In this document: positions 44,254 through 53,480 of the stretch, one piece after another
How positions within the stretch are numbered: the stretch's first letter is position 1
Layout: every line of letters starts with the position of its first letter
NCBI RefSeq assembly: GCF_004348895.1
Contig: NZ_RRZK01000008.1
Location: 124,001 to 188,000 of the forward strand
Source of the DNA: Pseudomonas vancouverensis
Lineage (GTDB): Bacteria; Pseudomonadota; Gammaproteobacteria; Pseudomonadales; Pseudomonadaceae
DNA length: 64,000 nucleotides
Direction of reading: 5' to 3'
Program-made: the position numbers and the translations under genes
Notes under the pieces: generated by a model
Database searches by the model: none
What the model was told of the DNA's origin: nothing
What the model saw: only the letters and a program-made list of their open reading frames with translations

Positions 44254-45228
44254 TCAGGAAATCGCTTTACCCTCGCGCCCAAAACGTTCGCGATACACCG
44301 ACGGCGGTACGCCGACCACACTGCGAAAGGCCACGCGAAAGCTTTCCACCGAGCGATAGCCGCAGCACAGGGCGATCTGCTCGGTGTTGTGGCGGCTGCT
44401 TTCCAACAATTCCCGGGCGCGTCCGAGGCGTTCGTGTTGCAACCAGGTTTTCGGTGACTGACCGCTGGCTTCGCTAAAGCGACGCAGGAAGGTGCGCTCG
44501 CTCATCGCCGCTTCGCTGGCCAGATCGCGGACTTCCAGTGGCTCATGCAAACGCTCGCGGGCCCACTGCATGACGCGGGACAGATCGCTTCGCGGCGTCG
44601 GGCTGACCGGTGTTGGAATGAATTGCGCCTGACCGCCGGTACGCTGCGGCGCCATCACCAGGCGTCGAGCCACCGCATTGGCCACCTGTGTGCCGAAATC
44701 CCGGGCCACCAGATGCAGACAGGCATCGATACCGGCGGCGCTGCCGGCGGAGGTAATCAGTTGGCCCGAGTCGACGTAGAGCACATCGGGGTCCACCTGA
44801 ATGAGTGGAAAGCGTTCGGCCAGCTCGGCCGCGTAACGCCAGTGGGTCGTGGCGCCATGCCCATCAAGTAATCCGGTGGCTGCCAGCACGAACACTCCGG
44901 AACAAATCGACAGCAGCCGTGCGCCCCGGGCGTGGGCATGGCGCAAGGCCTCGATCAAGGGGTCGGGCACCGCGGCGTTGCGGTCGCGCCAGCCGGGAAT
45001 GATGATGGTCCGCGCCTGGGCCAGCAGGTCGAGATTGCCATCGGCCAGCACCTGAATGCCGCCCATGGCGCGCATCGGGCCTTGATCAACGGCGACGATT
45101 CGATGCTCGTACCACTGAAAATCGAACTCCGGCCGCGCCAGGCCGAAGATTTCCACGGCGATGCCGAATTCGAAAGTGCAGAGGCCGTCGTAGGCAAGAA
45201 TGGCGACCAGTCCTGGGGCGGTGTTCAT
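44254..45228 (-). CDS. ftrA: FtrA-type AraC/GlxA transcriptional regulator
   Basis: A regulator of 324 residues. The N-terminal half is a DJ-1/PfpI-like domain (VAILAYDGLCTFEFGIAVEIFG; LLSICSGVFVLAATGLLDG with the nucleophile-elbow Cys). The C-terminal half is an AraC-type double helix-turn-helix (VRDLASEAAMSERTFLRRF and IALCCGYRSVESFRVAFR). ATG 45228 fits this domain start; the longer frame runs into the divergent promoter. FtrA genes commonly neighbour a rhodanese gene, as here (divergent, about 100 bases), which it probably controls. Confidence 0.85.
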   Translation of the reverse strand: MNTAPGLVAILAYDGLCTFEFGIAVEIFGLARPEFDFQWYEHRIVAVDQGPMRAMGGIQVLADGNLDLLAQARTIIIPGWRDRNAAVPDPLIEALRHAHARGARLLSICSGVFVLAATGLLDGHGATTHWRYAAELAERFPLIQVDPDVLYVDSGQLITSAGSAAGIDACLHLVARDFGTQVANAVARRLVMAPQRTGGQAQFIPTPVSPTPRSDLSRVMQWARERLHEPLEVRDLASEAAMSERTFLRRFSEASGQSPKTWLQHERLGRARELLESSRHNTEQIALCCGYRSVESFRVAFRSVVGVPPSVYRERFGREGKAIS

Positions 45229-45329
45229 TTGGCGGAAAGTTCCCGGTGAGTGTCCTGTGCGCCACTGTAGCGGCATGTGTGTGTCGGATAAAGTCCTCTC
45301 ACACCCACACAGATCAAGGAGCTCGCCCC

Positions 45330-45764
45330 ATGACCAGCCTGGTTCGGGAAATTCCCGCGGCACCGTCCGCCATTGCCCTGATGCATTTCAGCAATCGTCT
45401 GACTTTCGAAACCGATTGTTCCGACGTCTTCAGCAGCCAACAGGCGGGTCCCATCGATTTCATTCTGGTGGATGTGCGGGGACCCTTGGCCTTCGAGCGT
45501 GGGCACGTGCCGGGGGCGATCAATATCCCGGGACGGTTGCTCAGCGCCGAGACCCTGGCGGGCTACGGGAAAAACAGCCTGTTCGTGGTTTATTGCGCCG
45601 GCCCACACTGCAACGGCGCTAACAAGGCAGCGGTGAAGCTGGCGGCGCTCGGTTACCCGGTCAAGGAGATGATCGGTGGGGTGACCGGCTGGCTGGATGA
45701 GGGTTTTGTGCTGAATGTGCCGGTGCAACGGCCGGCCAGTGCGGTGATTGGCTGCGAGTGCTGA
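45330..45764 (+). CDS. Rhodanese-like sulfurtransferase
   Basis: A single-domain rhodanese of 144 residues. LVDVRGPLAFERGHVPGAINIP is the N-terminal signature, and VVYCAGPHCNGANKAA is the active-site loop with the catalytic Cys. GVTGWLDEGF ends the domain. AAGGAG lies 8 bases upstream of ATG 45330. It transfers sulfur from a persulfide; the physiological partner is unknown. The divergent ftrA gene is the likely regulator. Confidence 0.88.
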   Translation: MTSLVREIPAAPSAIALMHFSNRLTFETDCSDVFSSQQAGPIDFILVDVRGPLAFERGHVPGAINIPGRLLSAETLAGYGKNSLFVVYCAGPHCNGANKAAVKLAALGYPVKEMIGGVTGWLDEGFVLNVPVQRPASAVIGCEC

Positions 45765-45777
45765 GAGGACCGAAAGC

Positions 45778-45804
45778 ATCGCCGGCCTTGAAACAGCCGG
45801 CGAT
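45778..45804. terminator. Bidirectional hairpin between convergent genes
   Basis: ATCGCCGGC-CTTGAAACA-GCCGGCGAT is a perfect 9-bp stem in the gap between the rhodanese and the glutamine amidotransferase genes, followed by TGTT. It likely ends both transcripts. Confidence 0.65.
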
Positions 45805-45819
45805 TGTTCGCAGCAGCGA

Positions 45820-46464
45820 TCACGCTGCTGACGCCCACCACGAATCCAGTGTCGCCTGCAGCCACGCGGCGACCTCGGCGTAATCCGCATCGTTCTGTGC
45901 CCCGCGAGGCAGCGGTGACTCATCGGCAAAATGGGCGTTGAGCGTTGCCACCGATTCGGCGTTCCACTCCGGATGAAACTGCAAACCGACCCGTGACGGG
46001 CCGACGCGATACATCTGCTGTTCACACTGAACGCTGCTGGCCAGCAGTTCTGCCTGGGGTGGCAGGTCGATGGCGTCTTCGTGCCATTCCAGCACGTTCA
46101 GTTTCTGGCCATCGGTAAAGTTCACGGTGGTCCAGCCGGTTTCCGTCTGCGGCATGCGTCGCACATTGCCACCCAGGCTTAACGCCAGCAGTTGGGCGCC
46201 GAGGCAGATGGCAAATACCGCCGCACCTTGATCGAGACAGCTCGCCAACCATTGCCGCTCGGCTGCCAGCCAGGCCGGACCGGCGTTGGATTCATAGGGC
46301 CCGCCCAGCAGAATCGCCGGCGCATTACTCACCGGCGGCAGTTCGCCGAGGTCGGCGCGAAACACGTTCAGCGCCAGTCCCCGGGAAGCCGCCCATTCGG
46401 CAATGGCGCCAGGACCTTCGGCAGGGTGGTGCTGAATCAGGTTCAACGGCTTCAACCTCGACAT
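45820..46464 (-). CDS. Class I glutamine amidotransferase-like protein
   Basis: A protein of 214 residues with a GATase-1 fold. The nucleophile Cys lies in FAICLGAQLLA (about residue 90) and the catalytic His-Glu in LQFHPEW (about 168-174). There is no attached synthetase domain, as in the stand-alone GMP-synthase-like or PuuD-like enzymes. Two start codons lie side by side (46464 and 46467). It may release ammonia or hydrolyse a gamma-glutamyl compound; the exact substrate is not evident. Confidence 0.82.
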   Translation of the reverse strand: MSRLKPLNLIQHHPAEGPGAIAEWAASRGLALNVFRADLGELPPVSNAPAILLGGPYESNAGPAWLAAERQWLASCLDQGAAVFAICLGAQLLALSLGGNVRRMPQTETGWTTVNFTDGQKLNVLEWHEDAIDLPPQAELLASSVQCEQQMYRVGPSRVGLQFHPEWNAESVATLNAHFADESPLPRGAQNDADYAEVAAWLQATLDSWWASAA

Positions 46465-46793
46465 CATGGGCTCTCGCTGGAATTAAAGGCTGCCAATGTG
46501 CAGCAAAAAAGCCTGTCCCGCCAGCCAGCTTGTCGCGCTGGTGTCATCAGCAAATCTTGCAGGTTTGCCTTGAAAAAAGTGAGCGTCAGGCAACCTCTGC
46601 ACCGCGATGGAGCGCCCATCCAGCCATGGCCAGCTACTGGCCTCTATTTTGTAAGTATTTGTCGCCTCAACGCAATTTACCCGTTTATAGCCACTCTAGA
46701 CTGCCGCCCACTTCGGTGATCGCTCACAAGGCGATGACTGAAAGCTGCCTATCGAAAGCTGCCAATAAAAGTCTCCGCACACGGGAGTTATAA
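46465..46793. promoter_or_regulatory. Upstream region of the amino-acid binding protein
   Basis: A 329-base gap with GAAAGCTGCC repeated at 46740-46749 and 46754-46763, just before the ribosome site GGGAG of the binding-protein gene. It may be an operator. No gene is visible in the rest. Confidence 0.4.
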
Positions 46794-47573
46794 ATGAAGA
46801 AGCTAGTGATGTTCGGTGCCCTGGCACTGTCGATGTTGTCCCTGACCGCCGTGGCCGATGACGCCAAGCCGATCCGCATCGGTATCGAAGCCGGTTACCC
46901 ACCGTTTTCGATGAAAACCCCTGACGGCAAACTCACCGGTTTCGACGTGGATATCGGCGATGCGCTGTGCGAGCAGATGAAAGTCAAGTGCACCTGGGTC
47001 GAGCAAGAGTTCGACGGCCTGATCCCGGCACTGAAGGTCAAGAAGATCGACGCGATCCTGTCGTCCATGACCATCACTGACGACCGCAAGAAGAACGTCG
47101 ATTTCACCATCAAGTACTACCACACCCCGGCGCGCTTCGTGATGAAGGAAGGCACCGATGTGAAGGACCCGCTGACCGAACTCAAAGGCAAGAAGGTCGG
47201 TGTGCTGCGCGCCAGTACCCATGACCGCTTCGCCACCGAAGTGCTGCAACCGGCCGGCATCGTGCTGGTTCGCTACGGTTCCCAGCAGGAAGCCAACCTG
47301 GACATGGTCTCCGGTCGCGTCGATGCGCTGCTGGCGGACTCGGTCAACCTGGACGACGGTTTCCTGAAAACCGACGCCGGCAAGGGCTTCGCGTTCGTTG
47401 GTCCTGAGTACAACGATCCGAAGTACTTCGGTGGCGGCGCCGGCATTGCCGTGCGCAAGGGCGATACCGCCCTGGCCGAGCAATTCAACAAGGCCATCAC
47501 CGAGATCCGCGCCAACGGCAAGTACAAGCAAGTGCAGGACAAGTACTTCAAGTTTGACGTTTACGGCGAGTAA
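46794..47573 (+). CDS. Periplasmic basic amino-acid binding protein (HisJ/AotJ-like)
   Basis: A solute-binding protein of 259 residues with a signal peptide ending in AVA. The family 3 fold is clear: [29 protein letters not shown] at the N terminus, [21 protein letters not shown] next, then [13 protein letters not shown]. The closest relatives are lysine/arginine/ornithine/histidine receptors. GGGAG lies 6 bases before the ATG. No permease or ATPase follows; a terminator comes directly after, so it must share a transporter encoded elsewhere. Confidence 0.88.
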   Translation: MKKLVMFGALALSMLSLTAVADDAKPIRIGIEAGYPPFSMKTPDGKLTGFDVDIGDALCEQMKVKCTWVEQEFDGLIPALKVKKIDAILSSMTITDDRKKNVDFTIKYYHTPARFVMKEGTDVKDPLTELKGKKVGVLRASTHDRFATEVLQPAGIVLVRYGSQQEANLDMVSGRVDALLADSVNLDDGFLKTDAGKGFAFVGPEYNDPKYFGGGAGIAVRKGDTALAEQFNKAITEIRANGKYKQVQDKYFKFDVYGE

Positions 47574-47590
47574 TCCGGCCGTTTGAAAAA

Positions 47591-47624
47591 GTGGCAGCCG
47601 TGGATGCGGTTGCCATTTTTTTTG
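47591..47624 (+). terminator. Rho-independent terminator of the binding-protein gene
   Basis: TGGCAGCCG-TGGATG-CGGTTGCCA forms a stem with one G-T pair and is followed by TTTTTTTT. It lies 18 bases after the stop. Confidence 0.85.
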
Positions 47625-47648
47625 TGATTTTTCCAATGCAAGGAGATC

Positions 47649-47741
47649 CTTGTGGGAGCAAGCCTGCTCGCGATAGCGGTCTGTCAGTCAAAAAGTCCGG
47701 TACTGACCCACCGTTATCGCGAGCAGACTCGCTCCCACAGG
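47649..47741. repeat. REP inverted pair (REPIN-like)
   Basis: GGGAGCAAGCCTGCTCGCGA and TCGCGAGCAGACTCGCTCCC face each other about 35 bases apart between the binding-protein gene and the deacylase gene. Confidence 0.8.
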
Positions 47742-47775
47742 TGATTTCGCCGTTCTGACCCCAGGAGTTTCCCCC

Positions 47776-48888
47776 ATGCAACGCATCGACCACACACTGC
47801 CCTGGAGCCACCTGGGCACCGAGCGCACCCTCAGCGTCTTCCGTTATGGTACGGGCACGCGCAAGGTGTATATCCAGGCCAGCCTGCACGCCGATGAGCT
47901 GCCGGGGATGCGCACCGCGTGGGAGCTGAAAAAACGCCTGGCGGAACTGGAAAGCCAGGGGCAACTGAATGGCGTGATCGAGCTGGTGCCGGTGGCCAAT
48001 CCCATCGGTCTGGACCAGCACCTGCAAGGCAGCCACATGGGCCGTTTCGAGCTGGGCAGCGGCAAGAACTTCAATCGCTCGTTCGTGGAATTGAGTGCGC
48101 CGGTGGCCCGATTGATCGGTGATCAACTGGGCAGTGATGCTGCGACCAACATCGCGCTGATTCGCCAGACCATGGGCCAGGTCATCGACGACTTGCCGCC
48201 AGCACCTTCGCAACTCGAAGCGATGCACCGACTGTTGCTGCGCCATGCCTGCGATGCCGATATCACCCTCGACCTGCATTGCGATTTCGACGCGGCGATC
48301 CACATTTACGCCTTGCCGCAGCACTGGCCGCAGTGGCAATCCCTGGCGGCGCGATTGAAGGCTGGCGTGGCCTTGTTGTGTGAAGACTCTGGTGGCAGTT
48401 CCTTCGATGAATCCTGCTCGTCGCCGTGGTTGCGTCTGGCCCGGGCCTTCCCCGAGGCGGCGATTCCACCGGCCAACCTGGCGACGACCCTGGAGTTGGG
48501 CAGCATGGGCGACACCCGGGTTGACCAGGCCCAGGCCAATTGCGAGGCGATACTCGGCTTCCTCGCCGAACAGGGGTTCATCGCCGGCAACTGGCCCGCG
48601 GCACCGGGCGAGTGCTGTGAGGGCATGCCGTTCGAAGGCACCCAATACCTGTTCGCACCGCATCATGGCGTGGTCAGCTTCCTGCGCGAAGCGGGCGAGT
48701 GGGTGGAGAAGGGCGATGCACTGTTTGAAGTGGTCGACCCCTTGAACGACAAGGTGACCACGGTCTGTGCCGGTACCAGTGGCGTGCTGTTCGCCATTGA
48801 CCGTGGCCGCTATACGCAGCCAGGTACGTGGCAGGCGAAAGTGGCCGGACGTGAGCCGATTCGGGCGGGCAAGCTGATCAACGACTGA
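47776..48888 (+). CDS. Succinylglutamate desuccinylase/aspartoacylase family deacylase
   Basis: A Zn-dependent M14-like enzyme of 370 residues. The zinc ligands are visible in ASLHADELPG (His and Glu, HxxE) and ITLDLHCDF (second His). GKNFNRSF is the substrate-Arg region, and a C-terminal beta domain starts near GVVSFLREAGEWVEKGD. In the AST pathway AstE frees glutamate from N-succinylglutamate, but this family also includes other N-acyl amino-acid deacylases. AGGAG lies upstream of the ATG. Proximity to the binding protein suggests an N-acyl amino-acid substrate. Confidence 0.82.
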   Translation: MQRIDHTLPWSHLGTERTLSVFRYGTGTRKVYIQASLHADELPGMRTAWELKKRLAELESQGQLNGVIELVPVANPIGLDQHLQGSHMGRFELGSGKNFNRSFVELSAPVARLIGDQLGSDAATNIALIRQTMGQVIDDLPPAPSQLEAMHRLLLRHACDADITLDLHCDFDAAIHIYALPQHWPQWQSLAARLKAGVALLCEDSGGSSFDESCSSPWLRLARAFPEAAIPPANLATTLELGSMGDTRVDQAQANCEAILGFLAEQGFIAGNWPAAPGECCEGMPFEGTQYLFAPHHGVVSFLREAGEWVEKGDALFEVVDPLNDKVTTVCAGTSGVLFAIDRGRYTQPGTWQAKVAGREPIRAGKLIND

Positions 48889-48896
48889 CAGGCCCG

Positions 48897-48967
48897 CCCC
48901 ATCGCGAGCAGGCTCGCTCCCACAGGATTGCGGGTGTCCTTGTGGGAGCGAGCTTGCTCGCGAAGGG
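48897..48967. repeat. REP inverted pair (REPIN-like)
   Basis: CATCGCGAGCAGGCTCGCTC and GGGAGCGAGCTTGCTCGCGA face each other in the gap before the esterase gene. Confidence 0.8.
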
Positions 48968-49064
48968 GCACTGGCGGACAACGAAGATCATCAGACAGGC
49001 ATCGACTTCCCTCGCCACAATGCTAGGCTCTTCCCCGAATCCTGCGCTCTGTGAAGGAAGACCC

Positions 49065-49781
49065 ATGCTCAAGCTTCTCGCCTTGTTCACCTTGCTGGTG
49101 TCCGCCGCTGTCCACGCCCAACCCTCGCTGCAATCCGACCTGCCACTCAAGTACCTGGAGCAGGCCAACCCCGATTCGCAAGACCAGCCTCTGGTGATTT
49201 TCCTCCACGGTTACGGCAGTAACGAACAGGACCTGTTCGGCATCAAGGATGACTTGCCGGCGACTTACACCTACCTGTCGGTGCGGGCGCCGCTGGTGGT
49301 CGGAGAGGGCAGTTTTCAGTGGTTTCGCAAGAAGGGCGAAGGTGCCTATAACGGCGAGACGGATGATCTGAAGACCAGCGCTCAAACACTGCTGGATTTC
49401 ATAACCCAGGCGACAAAGAAGTACCACACCGAACCCGAGAAGGTGTTCCTGGTGGGCTTTAGCCAGGGCGCGATCATGACTTACGAAGTGGGCCTGCGCC
49501 ATCCGGAAGCGGTGGGCGGGATCGCTGCCTTGAGCGGGCGTATCCTGCCGGTGCTCAAATCCGAACTCAAACCGGATGAAAAGCGCCGGTCGCTGGCGGT
49601 TTTCATCGGTCATGGCGAGCAGGACAAGCGCCTGCCCGTCACCGACGGCAGCGAGGCCAACAACCTGCTGCAAAGCGTGTCACTCGAACCCGAGTTTCAC
49701 GCCTATCCGGGTGTCGGCCACAGCATCAGCGCCGATGAAATTCAGGATTTGAGCGCCTGGTTGCAGCGCCTCAATCCATAA
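49065..49781 (+). CDS. Exported carboxylesterase/phospholipase-like hydrolase
   Basis: An alpha/beta hydrolase of 238 residues with a signal peptide (LKLLALFTLLVSAAVHA). Family signs: LVIFLHGYGSNEQDL, nucleophile GFSQGA (about residue 130), Asp in IGHGEQDKRLP and His in GVGHSI. The mix is that of the phospholipase/carboxylesterase (YpfH-like) group. GAAGGAAG lies upstream of ATG 49065. It probably hydrolyses esters in the periplasm or outside. Confidence 0.85.
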   Translation: MLKLLALFTLLVSAAVHAQPSLQSDLPLKYLEQANPDSQDQPLVIFLHGYGSNEQDLFGIKDDLPATYTYLSVRAPLVVGEGSFQWFRKKGEGAYNGETDDLKTSAQTLLDFITQATKKYHTEPEKVFLVGFSQGAIMTYEVGLRHPEAVGGIAALSGRILPVLKSELKPDEKRRSLAVFIGHGEQDKRLPVTDGSEANNLLQSVSLEPEFHAYPGVGHSISADEIQDLSAWLQRLNP

Positions 49782-49783
49782 GC

Positions 49784-50350
49784 TTACTTGCCGCTGACGA
49801 TTTGCTTGACCAGGGTTTCGTGTGCCGCCATGTCGCCAGGGCGGGAAATCACCTGGATTACCGCGATCCGCTTGCCGGACGCAGCGACCAGTGTGGAGTT
49901 CAGGGTCTTGCCGCCACCCTGGGTAGCCGTATTGTCGACCTGACGCAGGCCCAGGCCGTTTTTCAGCGTGAAGCTCTTTTCGCTCAGCTTGTTGTAGTCG
50001 GGCAGGGATTTGCGCTGGGCGGCGTCGAAATCATTCACGGTGCCGTCAAGGAACGGGCCGTCGTTGTCCTTGACGTTGACGTCCGGGGGAAGGGTGTGTT
50101 CAGCGGCAATCACCACGGTTTTGGTGGCCTCGTTGCTGTACAGGGTACCGTTGGCTTCATCCGGCCCCTTGGGCAGCGGGTTGGCGACAAAGCCTTTGGG
50201 CAGGTTGTAGGTGAGCTTGCCATCCAGCATCGAGACTTTCTGAGCCGGTGCTTCAGCGGGCTTGGCCTTGGCGGCCTGCGCATTCAAAGCCCCCAGACTG
50301 GCAGTGGCAGCCAGCAGCAGGACCAGGGCTTTTTTACTCAACAGTGACAT
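49784..50350 (-). CDS. Periplasmic protein of unknown function
   Basis: A protein of 188 residues with a signal peptide (KKALVLLLAATASLGALNAQA). The mature part has a KLTYNLPKGFVANPLPKG opening and a beta-rich body with VVIAAEHTLP and LNSTLVAASGKRIAVIQVISRP, which loosely resembles DcrB-like small exported proteins. That resemblance is weak. It converges on the esterase gene with 2 bases between stops. No catalytic residues are recognised. Confidence 0.6.
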   Translation of the reverse strand: MSLLSKKALVLLLAATASLGALNAQAAKAKPAEAPAQKVSMLDGKLTYNLPKGFVANPLPKGPDEANGTLYSNEATKTVVIAAEHTLPPDVNVKDNDGPFLDGTVNDFDAAQRKSLPDYNKLSEKSFTLKNGLGLRQVDNTATQGGGKTLNSTLVAASGKRIAVIQVISRPGDMAAHETLVKQIVSGK

Positions 50351-50428
50351 TGGGATCTCCAGGGAGGGTCGCGCGGTGAGGCGCGATCATCCCACGGAGG
50401 TTGCACTGCATTCCAGCGTGCCGTGCGC

Positions 50429-50755
50429 TCAAACTTCGCGACGCGACGGATAGCTTTCGATCACGTGCAGAAACTCGATCCGCCGTTCACTGGCCAGCAG
50501 CTCCGGCAGCAGCGCTTCGTAGGCTTGACGATACGGCTTGTTGAGGTGACGAGCGATAAAGTCTTCCTTGCTGCAATTCCAGGTTTCGTACAGCACCAGG
50601 GTATTGGGCTCGTCCTGAAGCTGATGCACCCAGGTGTTGACGAAGTCGGGCTCTGCCGACATCCGGTGCACCACGTCCAGCAGGCGTTCCTTGGTTTCGG
50701 CAAAGCGCGCCGGCTTGGCCGGCAGATAAACGACGAACGCGACTTGATCACTCAT
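50429..50755 (-). CDS. ABM-domain monooxygenase-like protein (YgiN type)
   Basis: A protein of 108 residues with an antibiotic-biosynthesis-monooxygenase (ferredoxin-like) fold: FVVYLPAKPARFAETKERLLDVV, FVNTWVHQLQDEPNTLVLYETW and the start of the LNKPYRQAY helix. YgiN-type members act on quinols or aromatic substrates as dimers. It precedes the GST gene in opposite order, with both on the minus strand and 31 bases apart, so the two may be co-transcribed. Confidence 0.75.
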   Translation of the reverse strand: MSDQVAFVVYLPAKPARFAETKERLLDVVHRMSAEPDFVNTWVHQLQDEPNTLVLYETWNCSKEDFIARHLNKPYRQAYEALLPELLASERRIEFLHVIESYPSRREV

Positions 50756-50786
50756 TTCATCACCTCACAAGGCAGCATGGACGGGG

Positions 50787-51458
50787 TTACGCCTGGTTCT
50801 GCGGGAACAGGTTGCGACGGGTTTCCTCGTCGAACTCGGCCTTGAGCACCAGCTTTTCTTTCAGGCCATGGGCGCGCTTGGCGGCCGGGCGGGCGCTGAT
50901 TTCATCAAACAGGCGCTTGACGTTCGGATAGGCCGCCAGGCCGTTCTCGCCGAGGATGTAAGGCGCGTAGTTGGCCCAGCCCCACAAGGCGATGTCGGCA
51001 ATGCTGTAGCTGTCGCCGGCCAGGTAAGGATGTTCGGCCAGACGTTGATCGAGCACGCGGTAATGGCGTTCGACTTCCTTGAGATAACGGTTTTTCGCGT
51101 AGGGCAGGTCTTCCGGGGCGTGGTGCAGGAAATGCACCGCCTGACCGGAGAACGGCGACAGGCCGGTGCCGATGAACATCAGCCAGGACAGCATCTGGGC
51201 GTTCTCGGCGGCGTTGGCCGGCACAAAGCGCTGATGTTTCCGGGCAAGGTGCAGGAGGATGGCCTGGGAGTCGAACACGGTAGCATCGCCGTCTACCAGC
51301 GCCGGCACCTTGGCATTCGGGTTGATGGCCAGAAAAGCGGGTTGGTGTTGTTCGCCCTTGAAGGTGTCGACGCCGATCAACTCGTAAGGGGTTTGCAGCT
51401 CTTCGAGCAGCAGGGCGACTTTCATCGGGTTGGGCGAAGGGTGGAAAAAGAATTTCAT
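50787..51458 (-). CDS. Glutathione S-transferase
   Basis: A GST of 223 residues. The thioredoxin-like N-terminal domain begins KFFFHPSPNPMKVALLLEEL, and the glutathione-binding segment NPNAKVPALVDGDATVFDSQAIL (about residues 47-69) is clear. The C-terminal helical domain has the SIADIALWGWA capping box. Similar proteins (GstA/YfcG class) detoxify electrophiles; a small-molecule substrate is unknown. Confidence 0.88.
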   Translation of the reverse strand: MKFFFHPSPNPMKVALLLEELQTPYELIGVDTFKGEQHQPAFLAINPNAKVPALVDGDATVFDSQAILLHLARKHQRFVPANAAENAQMLSWLMFIGTGLSPFSGQAVHFLHHAPEDLPYAKNRYLKEVERHYRVLDQRLAEHPYLAGDSYSIADIALWGWANYAPYILGENGLAAYPNVKRLFDEISARPAAKRAHGLKEKLVLKAEFDEETRRNLFPQNQA

Positions 51459-51539
51459 GGTGTTGGCCTCAGTCGGGTTGGGTTTGGACTGAGGCCATGG
51501 TGGGCGAAACCTGTTCGATTGACGTACGAGCTTGTTGGG

Positions 51540-52463
51540 CTACTCGTGCGAAACAATCGAACGTTGTCTGGTGGTCTTGAACGGTACCTTGGCGGTGGCA
51601 ATGACGGCACCGGTGATGATCAGCAACGCCGGCACGATCAGGATCGCGCCGGCCTGGCCCTGACCGACGACTATCAGCAACAAGGTCGAGATCAACGGCG
51701 CGAGATAGGACAGCGCGCCCAGCGTGGCCAGGTTGCCGTGCTTGGTCGCGTGATCCCAGGCAAAGAATGCCAGCCCGGCCGGTCCCAGGCCGAGGATGAC
51801 AATCGCCGCCCATTGATTGAGATTGGGCGACACGGTGGTTTCCAAGGCCAGGTGGCAGACCAGCCCGGCAGCCGCCGACATGCCGCAGATACCGCCGATG
51901 ATGCTGCTCGGTACTTCCTTGAAGCGACGGTTGAACACCGAGTACCCGGCCCAGATCAGGGCACAACCCAATGCCGCCAGGTACCCGGCAATGAGCATCG
52001 TCGCGTCCGTGTGCGTCGCCCGCTGCTGCATGATGAACGCCGTACCCGCCAGGCCCAGCAAGGCGCCGAGCGCCTGGCGCCGGTGCAGTTTTTCGCCGGC
52101 GGCATAGGCGGACAACAACACCAACATCAGTGGCCATAGATAGTTGATCAGGCTGGCTTCGGCGGCGGGTGCCACTTTGAGGGCGAAAAAATACAGCCCG
52201 TGATAAACGAAAATCCCCACGAAGCCGGTGGTCCAAACGGCCCAGGGCTGACGCCAACTGCTGAACCCGGCGAGTCCGCGGCGCCCGAGGATGAGCAGAC
52301 TCGCGACAAAGGCCACGGCAAAGCTCAGGGTCAGCAGTTCGAAGGGCGGAATACCTTCAGTGAGGGTGGTCAACAGCGCCAGACAAGACCAGAGGAAGAT
52401 CGCAATCACGCCGACGGCCGTCGCCGAGCGGGCGTTGCGCACACGAGACGGGGCTTGAGTCAT
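51540..52463 (-). CDS. DMT-superfamily transporter (EamA, YddG-like)
   Basis: A polytopic protein of 307 residues with about ten membrane helices in two EamA halves. The second half ends in LIVVGQGQAGAILIVPALLIITGAVIA, and the first has the FALKVAPAAEASLINYLWPLMLVL repeat region typical of YddG-type aromatic amino-acid exporters. The substrate assignment is a guess from this motif. It lies 81 bases downstream of the GST gene. Confidence 0.78.
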   Translation of the reverse strand: MTQAPSRVRNARSATAVGVIAIFLWSCLALLTTLTEGIPPFELLTLSFAVAFVASLLILGRRGLAGFSSWRQPWAVWTTGFVGIFVYHGLYFFALKVAPAAEASLINYLWPLMLVLLSAYAAGEKLHRRQALGALLGLAGTAFIMQQRATHTDATMLIAGYLAALGCALIWAGYSVFNRRFKEVPSSIIGGICGMSAAAGLVCHLALETTVSPNLNQWAAIVILGLGPAGLAFFAWDHATKHGNLATLGALSYLAPLISTLLLIVVGQGQAGAILIVPALLIITGAVIATAKVPFKTTRQRSIVSHE

Positions 52464-52521
52464 GTCTGTTCCTTCAGCGCGTTGAGGCGGGCAACATCCT
52501 GGCCCGATGACTCGATGCAGC

Positions 52522-53316
52522 TTAGCGCCTGATGACAGCCCGTCCAGCGTCGGTCGTCGGGCCGAACGGTCGCGCCAGCAAGCGTCGGGTCACGCCGAGC
52601 ATGGCCACCGAAACTCCGACGGCCAGCACGAAGGCCTGCATGCCCATCGTCGGCAACGCCAGTGCCAGCACCAGGCAGAAGGCGGCAAACGAGTACATGC
52701 CGATAGCGGTGGCGCGCAGTAACAGGGCAGTAAAGGCCGGCCCGCGGGCTTGCTGGGAGAACACCGCCATCACGCTGCCCAGTACCGGGAACACCGCGAG
52801 CAGGCCGCTCCAGCGTTCGCCCACGGTGCTGGCGAGCAGGGTCACGAACAGGGTGAGCAAGGCACCGGCGACCATGCGCAACCAGAGCTTGTCGGATTTT
52901 GGTGCAGGGCCATTCAGTGCCGGTTGCACAACCGGGAACAGGTACGGCGCGGCGAGCAACGCCGTCGCAGCGGCACAGGCGGAAAACACCAGGGACGCTG
53001 GAATCAGCGACAGCACCACGGCGATCACTGCCCAGACCGACAGTGACACCAGCAGCGCCACCGGCCAACCGGCGCGCTGTGCCACCTGGGCGTAGCTGGC
53101 GCAGAAGGCAATCATGGCGAACATCGCCGACAGCGCCGCCGTGGCCGATTGCGCGGCGAACGCCGGGCCTTGTTCCAGGGCAAGGAACAACAGGATCGGT
53201 CCCACCACCACCGGCAAACCCGACAGCCAGCCGGCCACGCTCGGCCCCCAGCGTTTACCGGCCAGGGAAATCAGCAGGAGGAATCCAGGAATCAGCAACA
53301 GCTTGAGAATCAACAC
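52522..53316 (-). CDS. Integral membrane protein of unknown function
   Basis: A hydrophobic protein of about 264 residues with eight or so membrane helices, no charged loops of note and an odd Ala/Leu bias. The start is uncertain: no ATG is near, GTG at 53322 has only a short spacer from AAGGA, and GTG at 53316 has a spacing of 9, so I chose 53316. A GWLSGLPVVVGPILLFLALEQG segment early on is the most distinctive part. I recognise no transporter family with confidence. Confidence 0.6.
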   Translation of the reverse strand: MLILKLLLIPGFLLLISLAGKRWGPSVAGWLSGLPVVVGPILLFLALEQGPAFAAQSATAALSAMFAMIAFCASYAQVAQRAGWPVALLVSLSVWAVIAVVLSLIPASLVFSACAAATALLAAPYLFPVVQPALNGPAPKSDKLWLRMVAGALLTLFVTLLASTVGERWSGLLAVFPVLGSVMAVFSQQARGPAFTALLLRATAIGMYSFAAFCLVLALALPTMGMQAFVLAVGVSVAMLGVTRRLLARPFGPTTDAGRAVIRR

Positions 53317-53480
53317 GGGCACGCGTCCTTACGATGTCATGTGGCAACGTTACCATCGCGAGGCGCAAATGGCGCTATCTGTATGCATAAGTTGTATACA
53401 AAAAACAAAGCCTGCTGAAAATTGTACGAAAGCACGTTTTACGCATAGGTTTTAAACAGGGCTTGTACGGGGACATCGCC

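Noticed and set aside
47649..47741. Possible CRISPR-like repeats
   Set aside because: The repeats are two inverted copies of a REP hairpin, not regularly spaced direct repeats.
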